From positions 65,463,395 to 65,527,394 of the forward strand of contig CM043963.1 of assembly GCA_014529385.2 (NCBI GenBank): DNA of 64,000 nt, in the 5' to 3' direction. How positions within the stretch are numbered: position 1 is the stretch's first letter; each line of letters starts with the position of its first letter. Below the pieces are notes generated by a model. The model worked only from the letters and a program-made list of their open reading frames with translations. It made no database searches and was not told where the DNA came from. Origin of the DNA: Adiantum capillus-veneris. Taxonomy: Eukaryota > Streptophyta > Polypodiopsida > Polypodiales > Pteridaceae. Below are positions 9,273 through 20,296 of this stretch, piece after piece. The translations under genes and the position numbers were made by a program.

Positions 9273-10850
9273 GTGAGATTGCTCTCTAGGGAAACTTTCC
9301 TTCAACCAGAGCCTTCTAACCAAGCACATTTTTTTAGGGCTCTGAAAGTGAGGAAGAGTCGAGGCCGCATGCAAGTACTCGATGATGAGAAAGGGAATAC
9401 AATTCAAAACCAATATGAGATGGCTAGACTTATGCTCAATTATCTCCGCCAGATTATAGGCCAACCAGAGACCCAATCTCAGGAAGTGGAAGAAGCCCGA
9501 GCGGCTTTACTTGGGAGTGTTGAAAAGAAGGTTCCCCAGGAGGAAGCCAACTGCATGAAAAAGGCCTTCTCTGAGGAGGAATGCTCAGCGGCACTAAAAT
9601 CTCTTGGCAATGAAAAGTCCCCCGGTTGGATGGACTAACGGCTGAATTCTTCAAAGAATTTTGGGATGATCTCAAGGGCCCAGTCACACGGATGGCCAAT
9701 CAAGTTGTTTCCGAAGAGTCATTGGATGCAAGTGTTAAGAGAGGGCTTATCAAGCCCATCCCCAAACAGATCTGGTGCTCTCAACTTAAACATTGGTGTC
9801 CCATTACGATGATGTCAGTAGCATACAAAATTATTGCCAAGGCGATAGCTCTCAAACTTGCCCCCCTCCTGAGTCGGATCATCTCTCCCCATCAACACGA
9901 GTTCATTCAAGGGAGATCTATATATGACAATATCTTGGCAGCAATGGTAGGAATAGAGTATGCATCCTTCTCCAAGCAAGAGTGCATCTTGCTGCAGCTG
10001 GACCTTGACAAAGCCTATGTTAGAATAGAGTGATCCTACATAGAAGAAGTCATGGGAGCTCTGGGCTTTGGGCCTCGCCTTTGTCACCTCATACGCACAC
10101 TAGACATTGGCAGCCAATCAGGGCTCCTGTTTAATGACAGAATTATGGGCTCTTTTGAGGTTAAAAGTTCTATAAAGCAAGGATGTCCCCTGGCCCCCTT
10201 GCTTTTCATCATCGAGTCGCATCTGCTTATTACGATGCTCGAGGCCAGTACTGCGTGGGGAGAGATTCAAGGTCTGGCATTACCGGGCAACGACCAGCTA
10301 TACTAGCCAAAACGTTCGCACATTATTTGCTCCTATTCTTGAAGGCATACCCTCAAGTTGTCAGGAGAGCTCTGGAGATTGTGCAAACATTTTCCGTGGC
10401 CTCGGGATCCAAGTGCAATATAGAGAAGTCAAGGCTTATCTCCTTGTCAGAGAATGACTCTTTTGACCCTGCAGTCTGGACAGGAGAGATTATCTCAAAA
10501 GGGAGTGTATCCAGACACCTAGGAGCCCTTGTAGGGGTGGAGGTAACCCACAGGCAAAGGTTGCAATGGGTCCTTGAAAAAATAAGCTCAAAAATGAGAA
10601 GATGGGAGTTTGTTCTCCTTCCCTTCCAAGCCGGATTAGAGTGATTAATGCTTTTATGATCTCGTATATTGCTTTCCTCAGCCCCGTGCTCAAGATGGCT
10701 AAGTGTAACTGGAAAGAATTCTTAAAACCAATGAAAAGGTTTCCTTGGAAGAACAACACAAAAACCTCCCGGCCATGGCAGTGGGCTAGATGGGAGGTAG
10801 TTGCTCTCCCAGTAGACCAAGGAGGGCTCTGCATGCCACTGATTTCCTAG
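9273..10850 (+). pseudogene. LINE reverse transcriptase domain (broken)
   Basis: Recognisable family motifs appear in order: KSPGWMDGLTAEFFK, RGLIKPIPK, ISPHQHEFIQGRSIYDN, LQLDLDKAYVRIE followed by a stop, SIKQGCPLAPLLF, then AHYLLLFLKA where FADDTLLFL is expected, then VASGSKCNIEKS. The first conserved aspartate (KAYDR) is V and the ADD motif is lost, so the enzyme would be dead even without the stops. Frames change around 9626, 10033-10052 and 10183-10306. Confidence 0.85.
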
Positions 10851-11330
10851 CATCCCATGAAAAGGTGGGCTAGATCTTCACTAGCTATTCTGCACCCCGA
10901 GCAACGATCGGACCCGATTCCTCTTTCTTGTATCTTTACACCCGTTGACAGAGCACCCCACATCACTTTTTGCAGAAATATCTTCATATATTGAGGCCAC
11001 CTTGGCTTCCAGATGTTCTCCATGACTCCCTCCCACCGTTTGTCCGTCCAGTGCCTCTTCCATAATTTGTTGAGGGGGCTACACCAATTAGCCTCGTGCA
11101 TTAATGCATGGTAAATGCCTTTAGAATGTGGTTTCCAAAAGAGGCTACTCCAGGGCCATCTCCAAGCGTCCCATTCAAAGTTGGATTCACAAATTGGCAT
11201 CACCACCTTATCAAGCTCTTTCATCACCCTGTAGACTAGTAAGATCTCAAAGCCATTCAGTTGAAATTGGATGGCAAAAGAGACAGCAGTATTCCAGCAC
11301 TTCCTGTTGCCATCCCAGAATTGCTCTAGT
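10847..11330 (-). pseudogene. Inverted LINE C-terminal zinc-finger (zf-RVT) segment
   Basis: The minus strand encodes WKPRWPQYMKIFLQKV, GVKIQERGI and CSGCRIASEDLAHLFMGC, the CCHC-type segment that follows the reverse transcriptase in plant LINEs. Upstream in the same frame EQFWDGNRKCWNTAVSF can be read back to about 11330. It abuts, tail to tail, the plus-strand RT segment ending GGLCMPLIS. The two pieces are the expected consecutive parts of one ORF, so the junction near 10847-10852 is best explained by inversion of the 3' part. Confidence 0.75.
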
Positions 11331-12013
11331 CAAACGATCTTCATTTCTTCCATTCTAGTCACATCTCATCAAAGGTTATATAGCCATGCTCATTGATGCT
11401 ACAAAGTGAATTTTTTCTTAGGTCCCCATGGGACTTTACATTCATAAAGAGCCATGGACCACTTCAAAAACATTTATAGAAAAAAGTTTCACCATTGAGA
11501 ATTTTGTGCATGATACAACAATAGTAAAGAACAAAAGATCTCACAAAGATGATTTTTCATGTGTTATAGGTGAAATTCTTTGAAAATTACACAATTTAAG
11601 TTGAGAAATGCTTTGCACCTTAAAAAAATTGAAAGTTAAACTAGTAGCCAAAAAAATGTCAAGTTGTTTTCAACCAATAAGCCAACTTTGTGGATATATA
11701 ATATCAAAAGTTTCTTTTTGAAACTCGCCAAATAATAAAGAAAAACTGGTCGCTTAGCAAGACATAAAAGTGTCCCAAGACATATAAGTAGCCCATTAGA
11801 AACCTAGTGGTAAAACTTTTTTTTTTTCCCATGTGTGGAAGTTAATATCATTAAATCTTTCTTTATTTTCTAAAGGTGCCTTGACAAGATCTTATTGCTT
11901 GTAGGTCACAAGGGCAATGTCAAATGTCGTACAAAAATTGGCACTTAAAGAACAACATATAAAATAACCTTAATGGGTGAAATAGCTCATACAAATCCAT
12001 TTCATGTATTGGC
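11331..12013. other. Intergenic AT-rich DNA, no gene
   Basis: No ORF or structured repeat beyond short A and T tracts. Confidence 0.5.
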
Positions 12014-12180
12014 TTTTTTTTTTTTTTGGGCAAAACTCACAATTGTGAGTGGATAGTATTAAGAAGATAAAAAAATATACACCAACCTCAAGCTCAGACC
12101 GAGCCTTGAGGGTCCCGAGCCTTGAGGGTCAAAGGAGTACAAGTTTTTTGCTTTACAGAGAAACCACAACTACTCCTAGG
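12014..12180 (-). mobile_element. LINE-type 3' end with poly(A), second copy
   Basis: A T14 tract (12014-12027) then GGGCAAAACTCACAATTG duplicates the terminus at 5063-5112, including the palindrome ACTCACAATTGTGAGT and ATAGTATTAA. The sequence further in is different and carries a short tandem CGAGCCTTGAGGGTC at about 12106-12139. Both copies are minus strand and are presumably truncated at their 5' ends. Confidence 0.5.
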
Positions 12181-15180
12181 CTTTACTTATTATAAGATGT
12201 CATCATGACATGTATTGTTCTAGACCAGTCCTCTTAGGTTTGTTTGCTTTTCTACAATCCGTTGCCTCATATATGGTAGAAACCATTTCTATCCTTTTGA
12301 AATGAACTCCTTGGCAAGTTGCAGGAGAGTTGACTTTTGGTTCTTGTTTTTGATTTACTTTAGGATTTGCACTTAATGTATCTAATATGATACTTTGATC
12401 CTTATGATGGTTTCTTCCCTCTGAAGACATAAGGAGCCCCCAAATAACAAAGAGGTTTTCAAATAATCACTTGTAGTGTGTGAATAACAATCAAAGAAAC
12501 CTTTTTTCAAAAGTTTATTAATAGAGTAACATTGCTCTAGAGGAGAGAAAATGACTATGGCAAGGTCAAATGGGAGTGGTAACAAAGATGATCTCTGTGC
12601 TCAACCTCTGTGTATGTATGGAGTACGAGGATGAGGTCACCTAGGCCCATTTAACACATCTGTGACATTGGATTAGGTTGCAAAGCACTAGGTATTGAAA
12701 GCCTATCATGATGCTAATATTGGTAGCCAATGCTAATTACTCCAAGAATAGAATACTTGCTTTGCCTATATCATGTATCCATTAAGAGTTGAGAGCTCTG
12801 CATAAAAGCATCTATTGATTCCTGCTTGGGATATCCTCCATACAAAGAAGCAAAACGAGCTTCTATTTTGATTTCGCACTAGCGTATAATTGAAGCTTTT
12901 TACCAAATGCTTAACAATTGCAAACATTAAAACCAGAGAAGCTAGGTAGATGATCAAAAGCATGAGAAGCTATATACCTCTTCCGATATCATATTGTTGG
13001 AATCCTAGCAATGGAAATGAAGAAGCAAACTAGCAGAAGCCATAGCTTTATGAGTACAATGAAAAGGAAAACTCACGACTACCAATTTTTAAGTAAAAAA
13101 GAGCTGCTAAAATAAATTTCCTAAAACAATCAATATTAAAGCGTCAATCAAAGTAGTTTGGCCAACCTTGTAAAAAAAGGGCGATCCCTTGCCTGAATCA
13201 AGGAAAATTTTAACCATCAACTTCTATCTAGGAAATAAACTAGAAAACTATGATGGCCTAGGAAGGGATCATCCTAACATAGAAGAGGCTTGTTTATCCC
13301 CATTTTTTATGATTCAAGGGGTCTCTCCAACCTACCTATATCTTATTGTAGCAGCAAGAACCACAAACAAAATTCTCAATCCATAGGATATACCTAACTA
13401 GACTAATGCATGGAGGTTACAAGTGTTTATCAAACTCATGAAAAACACAGTCACAGCTTGCTTCTAGATAGCAATTGTCAATCGTTGATAGTTTTCACTG
13501 ACCAAAACTTAGTCTCACAATCGCAAGCCCTATATGTGCATTTCACTGAGATAGAGTGATTCAAATGAAACCAAACTTGCTAGGTAAGTAGACAAGACCT
13601 ATAGAACATATGTATGGTCTCAAATCCCTGAACCAATGCTTCATTCAAAAAGGACATTAAGAATAGGCTTAATTTTAGCAAGCTATTTCGATGTTAGATA
13701 CACACATTAGCTCTATTTAGGGGAGCTCTAACCTCAAAACAAACACATGAATCAAGCATAGCAAGAAAAAAAAAAGGTTGGCCACGCCAAACCTTTGAAA
13801 TTTTGCAAGAAACTTACGTTGATGCGGAGAGCTTTCACCTTGAACACCATGCCTCTCATGGAGTCACAATCTCACCTTGCATAAGGGAGATACTAGCACC
13901 AAAAGTAAGAAGGTAGCTAAAGTGCTCAAGAGGAGTGTGCACTCATATTTATTATCCAAAAAAACTTAAATAAATTTAAAATTTTTGGCTTTTATACCTT
14001 AGCAAAAAGGTCAAATGGGGTTTTTGAGTCAAAACAACTCTCTAAACCGGCAATCCAAGTGTTGAGGACAAATTGAATACAGCCCGGAAGCTCATAGCCC
14101 TAATCTAATCACGATCTCATTTACATCCAAAAAATTAAACAACCTACAAAAATAGACAAGAAAAAAATTGTGAAACAACCCATTGAATCCACTTTATCAA
14201 ATGAGATAAAAATTACAAACATGCCACATTGGATCTAGCTTTCATGGAATTTTTAACTCAACATCAAGCATTTCCCCCCTCTTAGTCCATGTCGTCTCAT
14301 GACATGACTCACTATAGACCGGGGTCTTTGGGTAAGCTTTTTGATCCCTCTTTTCTAGCATCTTTCAATTTTCCTCCTCGTTTATCAGCATTTGTGGAAG
14401 TGAATTCTTCATTTCTATTACAAAGTAGCCCATAAACCTTGCCCTTAGATTTGTGAGGACAAGGCCAAAGATTTAGAACCTGAGCTCAAAAAATCATATA
14501 CAAAATGCTTCATCAAAAGTCTCTATGTAATAGGATGGCAAAAAGGATAGCCTGGTATTCGGCATAGAAGCCAAATACAGCTTCAAAAGATGGCTATTCA
14601 GGCAGGTCTTAAAAGAGGTCTTGAGCTCCTTCAAGAAAGCTCATCCATGGTTCATAATTATTATTTTGGATTATTACATGCTCATTAAATGTCTCTATGC
14701 ATGTCAAAAGCATGTGGCAGATTGTATACATCATGACACAAGCCAGATCAGCTACTCCTAAAGCATCTTTGCCATAATTTTCAAAGTTTCTTCGATAGAA
14801 GCTTCAACATGATATTATAGCTATAAATCTCACTATCTATAAATTGGAAAAAGAGAGGACAACATAATATTACAACTTAACAACTAGAACCAAAAGAATT
14901 AATTGATCATCCACAAAAGCCATATATTTCCTTGAGAGGACTAGACGATGCAGTACCATATTTTTATTATGTTTCAACCCTAAGATGTGGTAAAGCTACC
15001 CATAATGGGAGGATATCCCTGCATATTGCCTGAGTATGTTGTCGAACATCTCTGTCAAACCACCCCTTTGTAAGGTAATTTTGCTAAGCCGTGGTAAAGC
15101 TACCCTTAATTGACATTCAGCAAAATTTTGGAGTATTTGAGGCCAAACTTTGGAATGAATCTTTCGTTATACCTATGCTC
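12181..15180. other. 3 kb without recognisable genes
   Basis: No frame carries a known motif. At 12984-13002 the plus strand reads GATATCATATTGTTGGAATC. This resembles the reverse complement of a Copia LTR end plus initiator-Met primer site (intact form at 53533-53556), so a minus-strand LTR remnant may begin near 12993. Near 14992 and 15090 the phrase GTGGTAAAGCTACCC occurs twice. Confidence 0.3.
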
Positions 15181-15195
15181 ATAATTACATACATT

Positions 15196-15420
15196 TTTCA
15201 CCATCAACACGAGAAAGGTGGTAGGGAGAAACTTTACACATATCATGTATTTACAACTATACATTGTTGTACATTACACCCTCAAGGGGAAACCGTGGGA
15301 ACGACTCCCCCAATAGGAGAGGAGAATACACCCAAGAGAATGCAACCCCATGAGCCTCGAACCCTCAACCTTGGGGTTACATCACAAAGGTCTCACCAAC
15401 TGAGCTACTCTTCTTGGGTT
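15196..15420 (-). mobile_element. tRNA-derived SINE with 15-bp TSD
   Basis: The minus strand has an internal pol III promoter: A box TAGCTCAGTTGGTGAG at 15407-15392 and B box GGGTTCGAGGCTC at 15364-15352, spaced as in a tRNA. The body ends in a short A run (GGTGAAAAA) at the left. The insert is bounded by a perfect direct repeat ATAATTACATACATT at 15181-15195 and 15421-15435, a typical LINE-machinery TSD. The T-stem does not pair well, so it is not a functional tRNA gene. Confidence 0.8.
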
Positions 15421-15435
15421 ATAATTACATACATT

Positions 15436-16700
15436 AAGAAATTCAAATCTGTAAAGCACTTTATTAATTACTACAATCTTTGAGGGCTTACTACTTCACA
15501 GATCACACAATCAGAAGCTTGATTTTTCCAACTCTCAATGGCATCCAATTAATGAAGAGTGAGGGTGAAGCTTGTATAATGAAAAATATATGAGTGTTGC
15601 AATGGCAACTCTTTTCCACAAAAACCATGCAAGAAACATAGAAACTCATGGCTCTTTTTCCAACAAAGATTTTGCAATTAAGTAATGTAAAGAGGAGCAT
15701 CAGATACCTTGTAGAGCAAGAAGATATTTCTCTACAAAGCTTAAGCATATGTAGGTAGAGAAGGAGAGTCCTTGTATAAGAGGAGAAATACCTGCTACGT
15801 AGCATTAATTTGAACATAGCTCCCTCTTACAGTGTCTTGATGAAAAAACGGTGAACACATATTCGATCATGCAGACAGGCCAGCCGAAGAGACACCAAAC
15901 AAGGGACTATAAAGAGTCAACCTTGGGGTTCACTATATAATCATGTTAATATACCACGTGAGTTCAAGTAAAAGTTTTGTATTAGTGACAATTTAAGCAA
16001 TTTAACAGAAATACATTAACAAGAGGAGTTTTTTTTATACATTTTGGACAAAAATCGAGTAATTCATGAAAGAATAAGGGTCAATCTATTCATCTAAACA
16101 TTTTAATAGAGGGTTCTTTTTAACACACTGCAAACACACGTTATAGAGAGGGCTTCTTTATAGTGGATCCCTCAAGCAACTAACCTAGCACTGAAGCCTC
16201 TTGGGTGCACACACACACACATCTACTTGCCCAAGAGATCTTCTTAGGCACACTCATCCAGATTTAAGGCCCTCTATAAACACTTTTAGAGTTTGTTTGA
16301 GAGAGCCCTCTAACCCCATTCTTAGAAGTTTAATGAGTCTATCACCTCAAAGTTGCCTCCCGTTGAGCTTGATAGACTTGGCACTATATAAGGGTGTCAA
16401 CAACATCTCTGCTTGAGGGAGTAGGGGGTACCCGGCTGGGAAAAATGAAAAAAAAAGTGAATCAATCGAGATTCGATGTCGGGCAACGCAGTGGCAGCAA
16501 AAGAGATCTCAATTGCGACGCAGGCAGAGAGCAAAAGAGGGTGAGCAGGTGCGGGAGGCGACAAGCAAACGAACACCATGCGCACAGTGCAACAAAGCAG
16601 AGGGACGGGCAGACAAACACCATGCGCGAGGGCGACAAGTAGAGCAATAACAGAGGCACATAGGTTGAGGGTTATATTTTTCTATTGCATGGCTTACACT
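15436..16700. other. Intergenic DNA, no gene
   Basis: Short frames at 15503-15817 and 16394-16660 show no motif. 16440-16660 is GC-richer and purine-rich but no coding signal could be supported. Confidence 0.4.
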
Positions 16701-16707
16701 TCAAAGC

Positions 16708-16875
16708 AGATACATGCATCGACCGAGTGGTTAGGGGAGCATGACATAGGTCATTACTCAGCCGGTGAGAGATCGAGACCCATGCTCTCTTTTGTAAGGG
16801 TATGGCTAAATGGTAGGAAAGAGAATCCAAAGGAATCTCTAGTCGAATTGAATAAAACCAAGAACTGCCAATAGG
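16708..16875 (+). mobile_element. SINE-like remnant with Ser/Leu-type tRNA head
   Basis: ATCGACCGAGTGGTTAGG (about 16717-16734) resembles the A box of class II tRNAs (GCCGAGTGGTTAAG). GAGAGATCGAGACCC about 50 bp on resembles a B box. The arrangement fits a tRNA-derived SINE head. No clear TSD or A tail was found, so the limits are approximate. Confidence 0.4.
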
Positions 16876-16935
16876 TGAGAAATATGGGAGTAGAATCCAT
16901 TAGCCAACCATGTTTTATTTCTTTTGTGTAAGTCT

Positions 16936-16938
<3 letters not shown>

Positions 16939-17001
<63 letters not shown>
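16939..17001. repeat. Compound (CT)n(CA)n microsatellite
   Basis: A CT run passes directly into a CA run of similar length. The same CT-to-CA compound structure occurs inside the Gypsy LTRs at 31968-32064 and 37382-37440. Confidence 0.9.
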
Positions 17002-17004
<3 letters not shown>

Positions 17005-17617
17005 ATGTTCATTTAGGTGGTTGTCATAGTAATGTCATCGTCTATCATTACCTTGGCCAAACATCTCTGATCAACCCCGCTTGGGGCTAACGCTTAAAGC
17101 CATTAGTGGTTGCTAATCGGAGCCTTGCAACCTAAATTTATTGGCCTTTTTCCACTTGGAGGCTCACTACATTGGGACAAGCTTTGTCAAGAGCACGACC
17201 AATTTGTTCAAGGAGGATCAAGTTGTTAGTGGAATAAATGGGCACCAGAGGCGACTCTCATAGGGTGGCAAGCACCATCATAGACTTACGGGTGATTAAG
17301 AGTTGCAAGCAAAGTTATAACATGCAGAGTGGTGGTGATGGGACATGCAATGTGAAGGTGACAAAAACTAGCTAGAGCATGCATTGTTTATGAGTAGGAG
17401 ATGTGAGGGAATGATGGTCACCCTTGCTTTTAAAATAGCAGGTATAGTGGCCTCGAGGAGCTATGCACAATGTCATGCCAAAGCCAAGGTACCTAAAGGA
17501 AAGTGGTAGATGAGTTGCATGACCAAACCAGCACGGTTGTGCGGCAAAATTAGAGATGTCAAATGAGTGCATGGCGGACATGGCCAATCTAGGTGGCATC
17601 AACGGCCTCTTGGGATG

Positions 17618-17676
<59 letters not shown>

Positions 17677-17960
17677 GAAGAAGAAGGAGCCCGATGACAA
17701 ACAGCTAGAGCATAGAGTAGCTTGCTTCTTACCTAGAGGAGCAGAAGCTTCTACAATATTGTTAGCCTCCTCTCATCATTGTCATCATCTTTGTGTCATC
17801 ATTTCATGGCTTTTGAGATGTAGTGTTTACATATTAAACGTTTTGTCACACACTACTAGAGGCTCTTCAACGTATCGATATTAAGCATGCGACACTTTTT
17901 AGGCTTTTAGTTGGTGTTGATATTTGTGCCTTTATTAGAATTGCTATTTGTGCCTTTATT
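17002..17960. other. Intergenic DNA with GA microsatellite
   Basis: No gene. A GA tract occupies about 17619-17672, and translated ORFs across it are low-complexity artefacts. Confidence 0.5.
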
Positions 17961-17964
17961 TGTA

Positions 17965-18013
17965 TCGATATGTGCATCACAAATAGTGATTGTGAAAAAC
18001 ATGCACATATCGA
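17965..18013. other. Perfect 13-bp stem hairpin
   Basis: TCGATATGTGCAT at 17965-17977 and its exact complement ATGCACATATCGA at 18001-18013 enclose a 23-nt loop. It may be the end of a small DNA transposon; no TSD was identified. Confidence 0.6.
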
Positions 18014-18158
18014 CGCTCAGAGAGGCAAAAAAAATTTTGAATTACGATGTGAGCTCATTTTGAGTTATTTGTGGCACACAAGAAGTAGGATTTCTGTCTT
18101 CTTCAAATCGTACTGCAGGTAAGCTTCATCTTTCTCACTCTCTCCATCTCTTTCCACC

Positions 18159-18161
<3 letters not shown>

Positions 18162-18216
<55 letters not shown>
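18162..18216. repeat. (CT)n microsatellite
   Basis: Uninterrupted CT dinucleotide run of about 55 bp. Confidence 0.95.
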
Positions 18217-18219
<3 letters not shown>

Positions 18220-18299
18220 ATTGTGTGCACAACGTGCACCAAAAAACATACATACTTACACACAAAAATACATTTCAAATCTACACATACACTATTTAT

Positions 18300-19710
18300 A
18301 TCTTCATACACCTAGTTGAACACAAGCTTAAATAAAGTTTCAAATATTTTTTAAAAATTATATTTGAATGCTCTTAGTTATTTCACATTATTTCTAATCA
18401 GATTAAAACTTTACATTGTTTTTTAGTTTTAATTTTAGATTTTAAAACTTCTTCAAGTATAAATATAAGATTTAAGATTTGATTTAAAACACTCTAGAAA
18501 TTTTAGCTTTTTGTTTACTTTTATGTTGAAGTTTAGAATTTAAATTTATATTTATTTTCTAAATTTAAATTTACTTTTGATTATAATGTAGGTTAAGTTT
18601 TTTATTTTAGAATATATTAACTTAGGTTTAGGTTTAAGTTTACATATTTTAAGTTTAAATTAAAGTTGTAAATTAATGTTAATCATTTTTGTTTTTCAAT
18701 TTGAGTTTTAAAATTAAGCTCAAACTTAGGGTTTGTATTCATAATTTAAATCGAGGTTAAGTTTTTAATTTAAGATTGTGTTTTTAAGTCTTGATTTAGG
18801 TTGTAAATTCAAATTTAAGTTTAAGGTTTAAAGTTAGGTTTAAATTAAAAGTTTAGTTTTAACTTCATGATATAAATTTAGGCTTCCATTTTTTTAGTAT
18901 AGGTTAAGATTACAATCTAACATTAACTTTTCAATTTACATTTATGATTTAAATTTGAATTTAAATTGTATTTTTAGTTTTTTGGTTAAAGTCATAGTTT
19001 AGGTTGTAAGTTTGTGTTTGTAAGTATAGATATTGTTTAGCTTTAGGTTTTTGATAAAATGTTACGATTTAGGTTTAAGTTTAGACTTAGGTCTTGGCTT
19101 ATGTTCATGTTGTAGATTTAGGTTTAGGATCTCAACGTTGTATCTTTTAAGTGTCGGATATACTTGTATCTTTTAAGTGTTGCTTATACGCTTATGTTCA
19201 GGGTTATTGTTGTATGTTTAGAATTAAGCCGTAGGTTTACGTTTAAAGTTATGGTTTTAAATTTAGGTTTATTATGATTATAAATTAATGTTTAAATTGT
19301 AAGTTTATGATTATAAGTCAAAGTTTAAATCGTAAGTTTAGGTTTGGATTTACAATTTATACCTATGTTCTAAGCTTAGGTTTACATTTTAAATTTAGTT
19401 TTAGGTTTTTGGTTGTGAGTTTTATGTTTTAAGTTTAGACCGAAAGCTACATATAATTTAAGTTTGTATTTGTGGTTACATGCAGTTTAAGTTTTATGTT
19501 TTAAGTTTAGATCGAAGGTTACGTAGAGTTTAAGTTTGTATTTGTGGTTTTTAATATTGGTTTGCAATTTTTTTAAGTATAGATTAAGGTTATGGTTTAA
19601 GTTTAGATTTTTTATTTACGGTTATGTTCTAAGTTTAGGTTTAGATTGTATGTTTAGTTTTAAGTATTAACTTTAGATTTCAGATTATGTACAATTAGGT
19701 TTTCATTTAT
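18300..19710. repeat. AT-rich degenerate TTTAGGTTTAAGTTT repeat region
   Basis: 1.4 kb dominated by imperfect words such as TTTAGGTTTAAGTTTA and TTTAAGTTTAG, with no ORF. The words resemble the plant telomere unit TTTAGGG but the third G is usually replaced and no exact tandem array is seen. The last five bases, TTTAT at 19706-19710, are the target site duplication of Copia-1. The same sequence type resumes at 24831. Confidence 0.6.
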
Positions 19711-19937
19711 TGCTGTCATATACATGTGGTAGTGATGTGTGTGAACACACTTAGGACTGTCAAGATATTTTTTCTTTCACTATGAGATTTTTTTTTCCGT
19801 GCATTGTATACACACCCATCACTCTAATACTATCTTATATTTCCATTGCACACTAAGCAATACACTCTATTGTGTGTCTTGAACTTTTTTCGTCTTCTCC
19901 CAGCCATGTGTGTTTTCTTGCAACCCTAATTCCAACA
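19711..19937 (+). repeat. 5' LTR of Copia-1
   Basis: Begins TGCTGTCATATAC and ends TAATTCCAACA, 227 bp. It aligns end to end with the 3' LTR and with the LTRs of Copia-2. The second half contains TGTGTGTTTTCTTGCAACCC next to the end. Confidence 0.93.
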
Positions 19938-19939
19938 AT

Positions 19940-19950
19940 TGGTATCAGAG
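19940..19950 (+). promoter_or_regulatory. Primer binding site, initiator tRNA-Met type
   Basis: TGGTATCAGAG begins two bases after the LTR end and matches the complement of the plant initiator tRNA-Met 3' end, the usual Copia primer. Confidence 0.9.
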
Positions 19951-20296
19951 TAGGTTGCGTCCTCTCGAGCCTAATCGCCAGCAGCTCCAACACACGCCTG
20001 CTCACTTTCTTAGACTTTTGTGAGCTTCGGCGAACGTCACCAGGTCGACAAATACTTTGGGAAATCTCGTTGAGCTTGGTGTGCTCAAATTTATAATTCG
20101 AGTTCATTTCAGTCTTCATTTCCACTACAAGCAGTACTGCACATGCTATTTTGTCATTTTGTGCAAAACTTTTATCTGTGTCGTTTTCTACATAATAAGT
20201 CCCTTACAGTATTATATGGTTTGTGCTATGTAGCACGTGTTCTCGCTTTGTTTCTCCTCTTTTCCGGTAGTTTTCACATCAGGTGCAGCATTTGTC

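Larger units (their letters stand above)
8187..10850 (+). mobile_element. Decayed LINE (non-LTR retrotransposon)
   Basis: Fragments of one ORF2-type polyprotein run in order on the plus strand: an APE-like endonuclease from about 8187 to 8950, a linker, a reverse transcriptase from about 9560 to 10650, and the W-x-GGL segment near 10790-10845. The reading frame is broken by several stops and shifts. The zinc-finger C-terminus that should follow is found next door on the opposite strand. A second, shorter copy of the same family lies at 39297-39640. Confidence 0.85.

Noticed and set aside
15340-15425. Functional tRNA gene at the A/B boxes
   Set aside because: The acceptor and T stems do not pair and the body continues to an A tail with a TSD, so it is a SINE.
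18300-19710. True interstitial telomere array
   Set aside because: No run of exact TTTAGGG units. Kept only as a telomere-like hypothesis.
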